Source: CAVZCK01 sp963798805 (GTDB lineage: Bacteria > Pseudomonadota > Alphaproteobacteria > Rhizobiales > Rhodomicrobiaceae). Taken from it: DNA of 64,000 nt. A model generated the notes under the pieces. The model saw only the letters and a list, made by a program, of their open reading frames with translations. It had not been told where the DNA came from and made no database searches. Every line of letters starts with the position of its first letter. The first letter of the stretch is position 1. The DNA lies in the NCBI GenBank assembly GCA_963798805.1, contig CAWCVC010000017.1:186001-250000 (forward strand), written 5' to 3'. The position numbers and the translations under genes were made by a program. Below are positions 63,177 to 64,000 of this stretch, piece after piece.

Positions 63177-64000
63177 CTACAGCCCTTCCCCGGCCCGCGC
63201 AAGGATGGCGTGATGATTGGCGCCGCGCAGCCCGGCCCCATAGGTCTGGCGCCAGCCGCCCGCGAGCCGCGTCGCCGCGAAAGGCTCGGCAACCTCGGGC
63301 GGCGCGTGCGCCGTCAGCAGAGCGCTGGCGGCGATCAGGGCAAGCTTCTCGATCAGCCAGCGCGCATCGCTTTCCGGCATGGCGCGCGAGGCAAGCGCCG
63401 TCTTCAGCTCATCGATCGCGGCGCGAAGGTTCGGCTGGCCCCGCGCCGCCGGCTCGATCTCGGCGAGCACGGCATCGACCGCCTGCGGCTCCTTCTGCAT
63501 CACACGGAGGAGATCGAGGCACATCACATTGCCGGAGCCTTCCCAGATGGCATTCAGCGGCGCCTCGCGATAGGCGCGCGCCAGGAGCCCCTCCTCGACA
63601 TAGCCGTTGCCGCCCATGCACTCCATCGCCTCGTAGGCGAAAGCCGGCACGGATTTGCAGATCCAATATTTCGCGACCGGCGTCATCAGCCGGCGGAAGG
63701 CGGCCTCCTGCGGGTCACTCTCGGCGCGGTCGAAGCTGCGGGCGAGGCGCATGGCGAGCGCGGTCGCCGCCTCGGACTGGATCGCCAGATCGGAGAGCAC
63801 ATTGGCCATTAGCGGCTGATCGATCAGCTTGCGCTGGAACACTGTGCGGCTTTTCGTGTGCCGCACCGCATTGGCGAGGGTGAAGCGCATCAGCGCAGCG
63901 GAGGAGACGGCGCAGTCGAGCCGGGTCAACGTCACCATCTCGATGATCGCCGGCACGCCGCGCCCCTCCTCGCCGACCAGCGTCGCCTCGGCGCCGAGGA
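63177..64000 (-). CDS. AidB-like acyl-CoA dehydrogenase, 5' part outside the window
   Basis: The last ~274 residues of a flavin-dependent acyl-CoA dehydrogenase, in frame to the window edge. The pattern TLANAVRHTKSRTVFQRKLI, DQPLMANVLSDLA, TPVAKYWICKSVPAFAYEAM, ECMGGNGYVEEGLLARAYRE and APLNAIWEGSGNVMCLDLLR is that of the AidB group (adaptive response to alkylation) rather than fatty-acid dehydrogenases. The N-terminal FAD domain is missing from view, so substrate class is tentative. Confidence 0.87.
   Translation of the reverse strand, partial: LGAEATLVGEEGRGVPAIIEMVTLTRLDCAVSSAALMRFTLANAVRHTKSRTVFQRKLIDQPLMANVLSDLAIQSEAATALAMRLARSFDRAESDPQEAAFRRLMTPVAKYWICKSVPAFAYEAMECMGGNGYVEEGLLARAYREAPLNAIWEGSGNVMCLDLLRVMQKEPQAVDAVLAEIEPAARGQPNLRAAIDELKTALASRAMPESDARWLIEKLALIAASALLTAHAPPEVAEPFAATRLAGGWRQTYGAGLRGANHHAILARAGEGL

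Overview
The window reads as a chromosome segment of a GC-rich alphaproteobacterium, most likely a member of the Hyphomicrobiales (Rhizobiales). The grounds are an S10-spc-alpha ribosomal supercluster followed by Do protease, rarA, crcB, rluC, a HAD phosphatase and an ATP12 chaperone; a 41-residue zinc-free L36; a GapR (DUF2312) protein; a DUF1036-pyk pair; an N-formylglutamate amidohydrolase-DUF1244 pair; and rhizobial-type intergenic palindromes. No species can be named from the sequence alone.

Layout. 1-4.4 kb: the end of an RND efflux pump, a PaaK-like ligase, a small membrane protein and a frameshifted TPR gene built on near-identical 141-bp repeats. 4.4-8.9 kb: a gene-poor, repeat-rich accessory stretch with a four-SH3 periplasmic protein, an IS1380-family element and two inverted copies of a 170-bp twin-hairpin element, one of which splits the IS transposase. 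8.9-16 kb: pccB, a copper chaperone, DUF302 and a frameshifted YeeE/YedE transporter, then ATP12, HAD, RluC and CrcB. 16-38 kb: rarA, the Do protease and the ribosomal, translation and secretion cluster, all on the minus strand (rpsL to rplQ), with a small secreted cysteine protein inserted between rplF and rplR. 38-48.5 kb: a membrane protein, a secreted trypsin-like protease, a second twin-hairpin element, a UbiH-type hydroxylase, an LpxL-type acyltransferase, Kazal and UbiB-like proteins, oligoendopeptidase F and an NtrC-like regulator without a GAFTGA loop. 48.5-64 kb: an L,D-transpeptidase, a DUF882 protein, GapR, N-formylglutamate amidohydrolase/DUF1244, glycerate 2-kinase-DUF1036-pyk, a TPR protein, L36, a Sel1-like membrane protein, tRNA-Val, a site-2 protease, a CinA-like protein and an AidB-like acyl-CoA dehydrogenase cut by the window edge.

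Two themes stand out. First, the window carries several CTAG-bounded palindromic elements made of two hairpins joined by a short linker. In the A/B elements each hairpin stays self-complementary where the two hairpins differ. Four elements (IS1380, C/D, E and an E remnant) abut the TAG stop codon of a gene. Second, several genes, including the normally essential fusA and also pyk, carry indels in short homopolymers or dinucleotide repeats. These look more like residual sequencing or assembly errors than biology and should be checked before any pseudogene claim.
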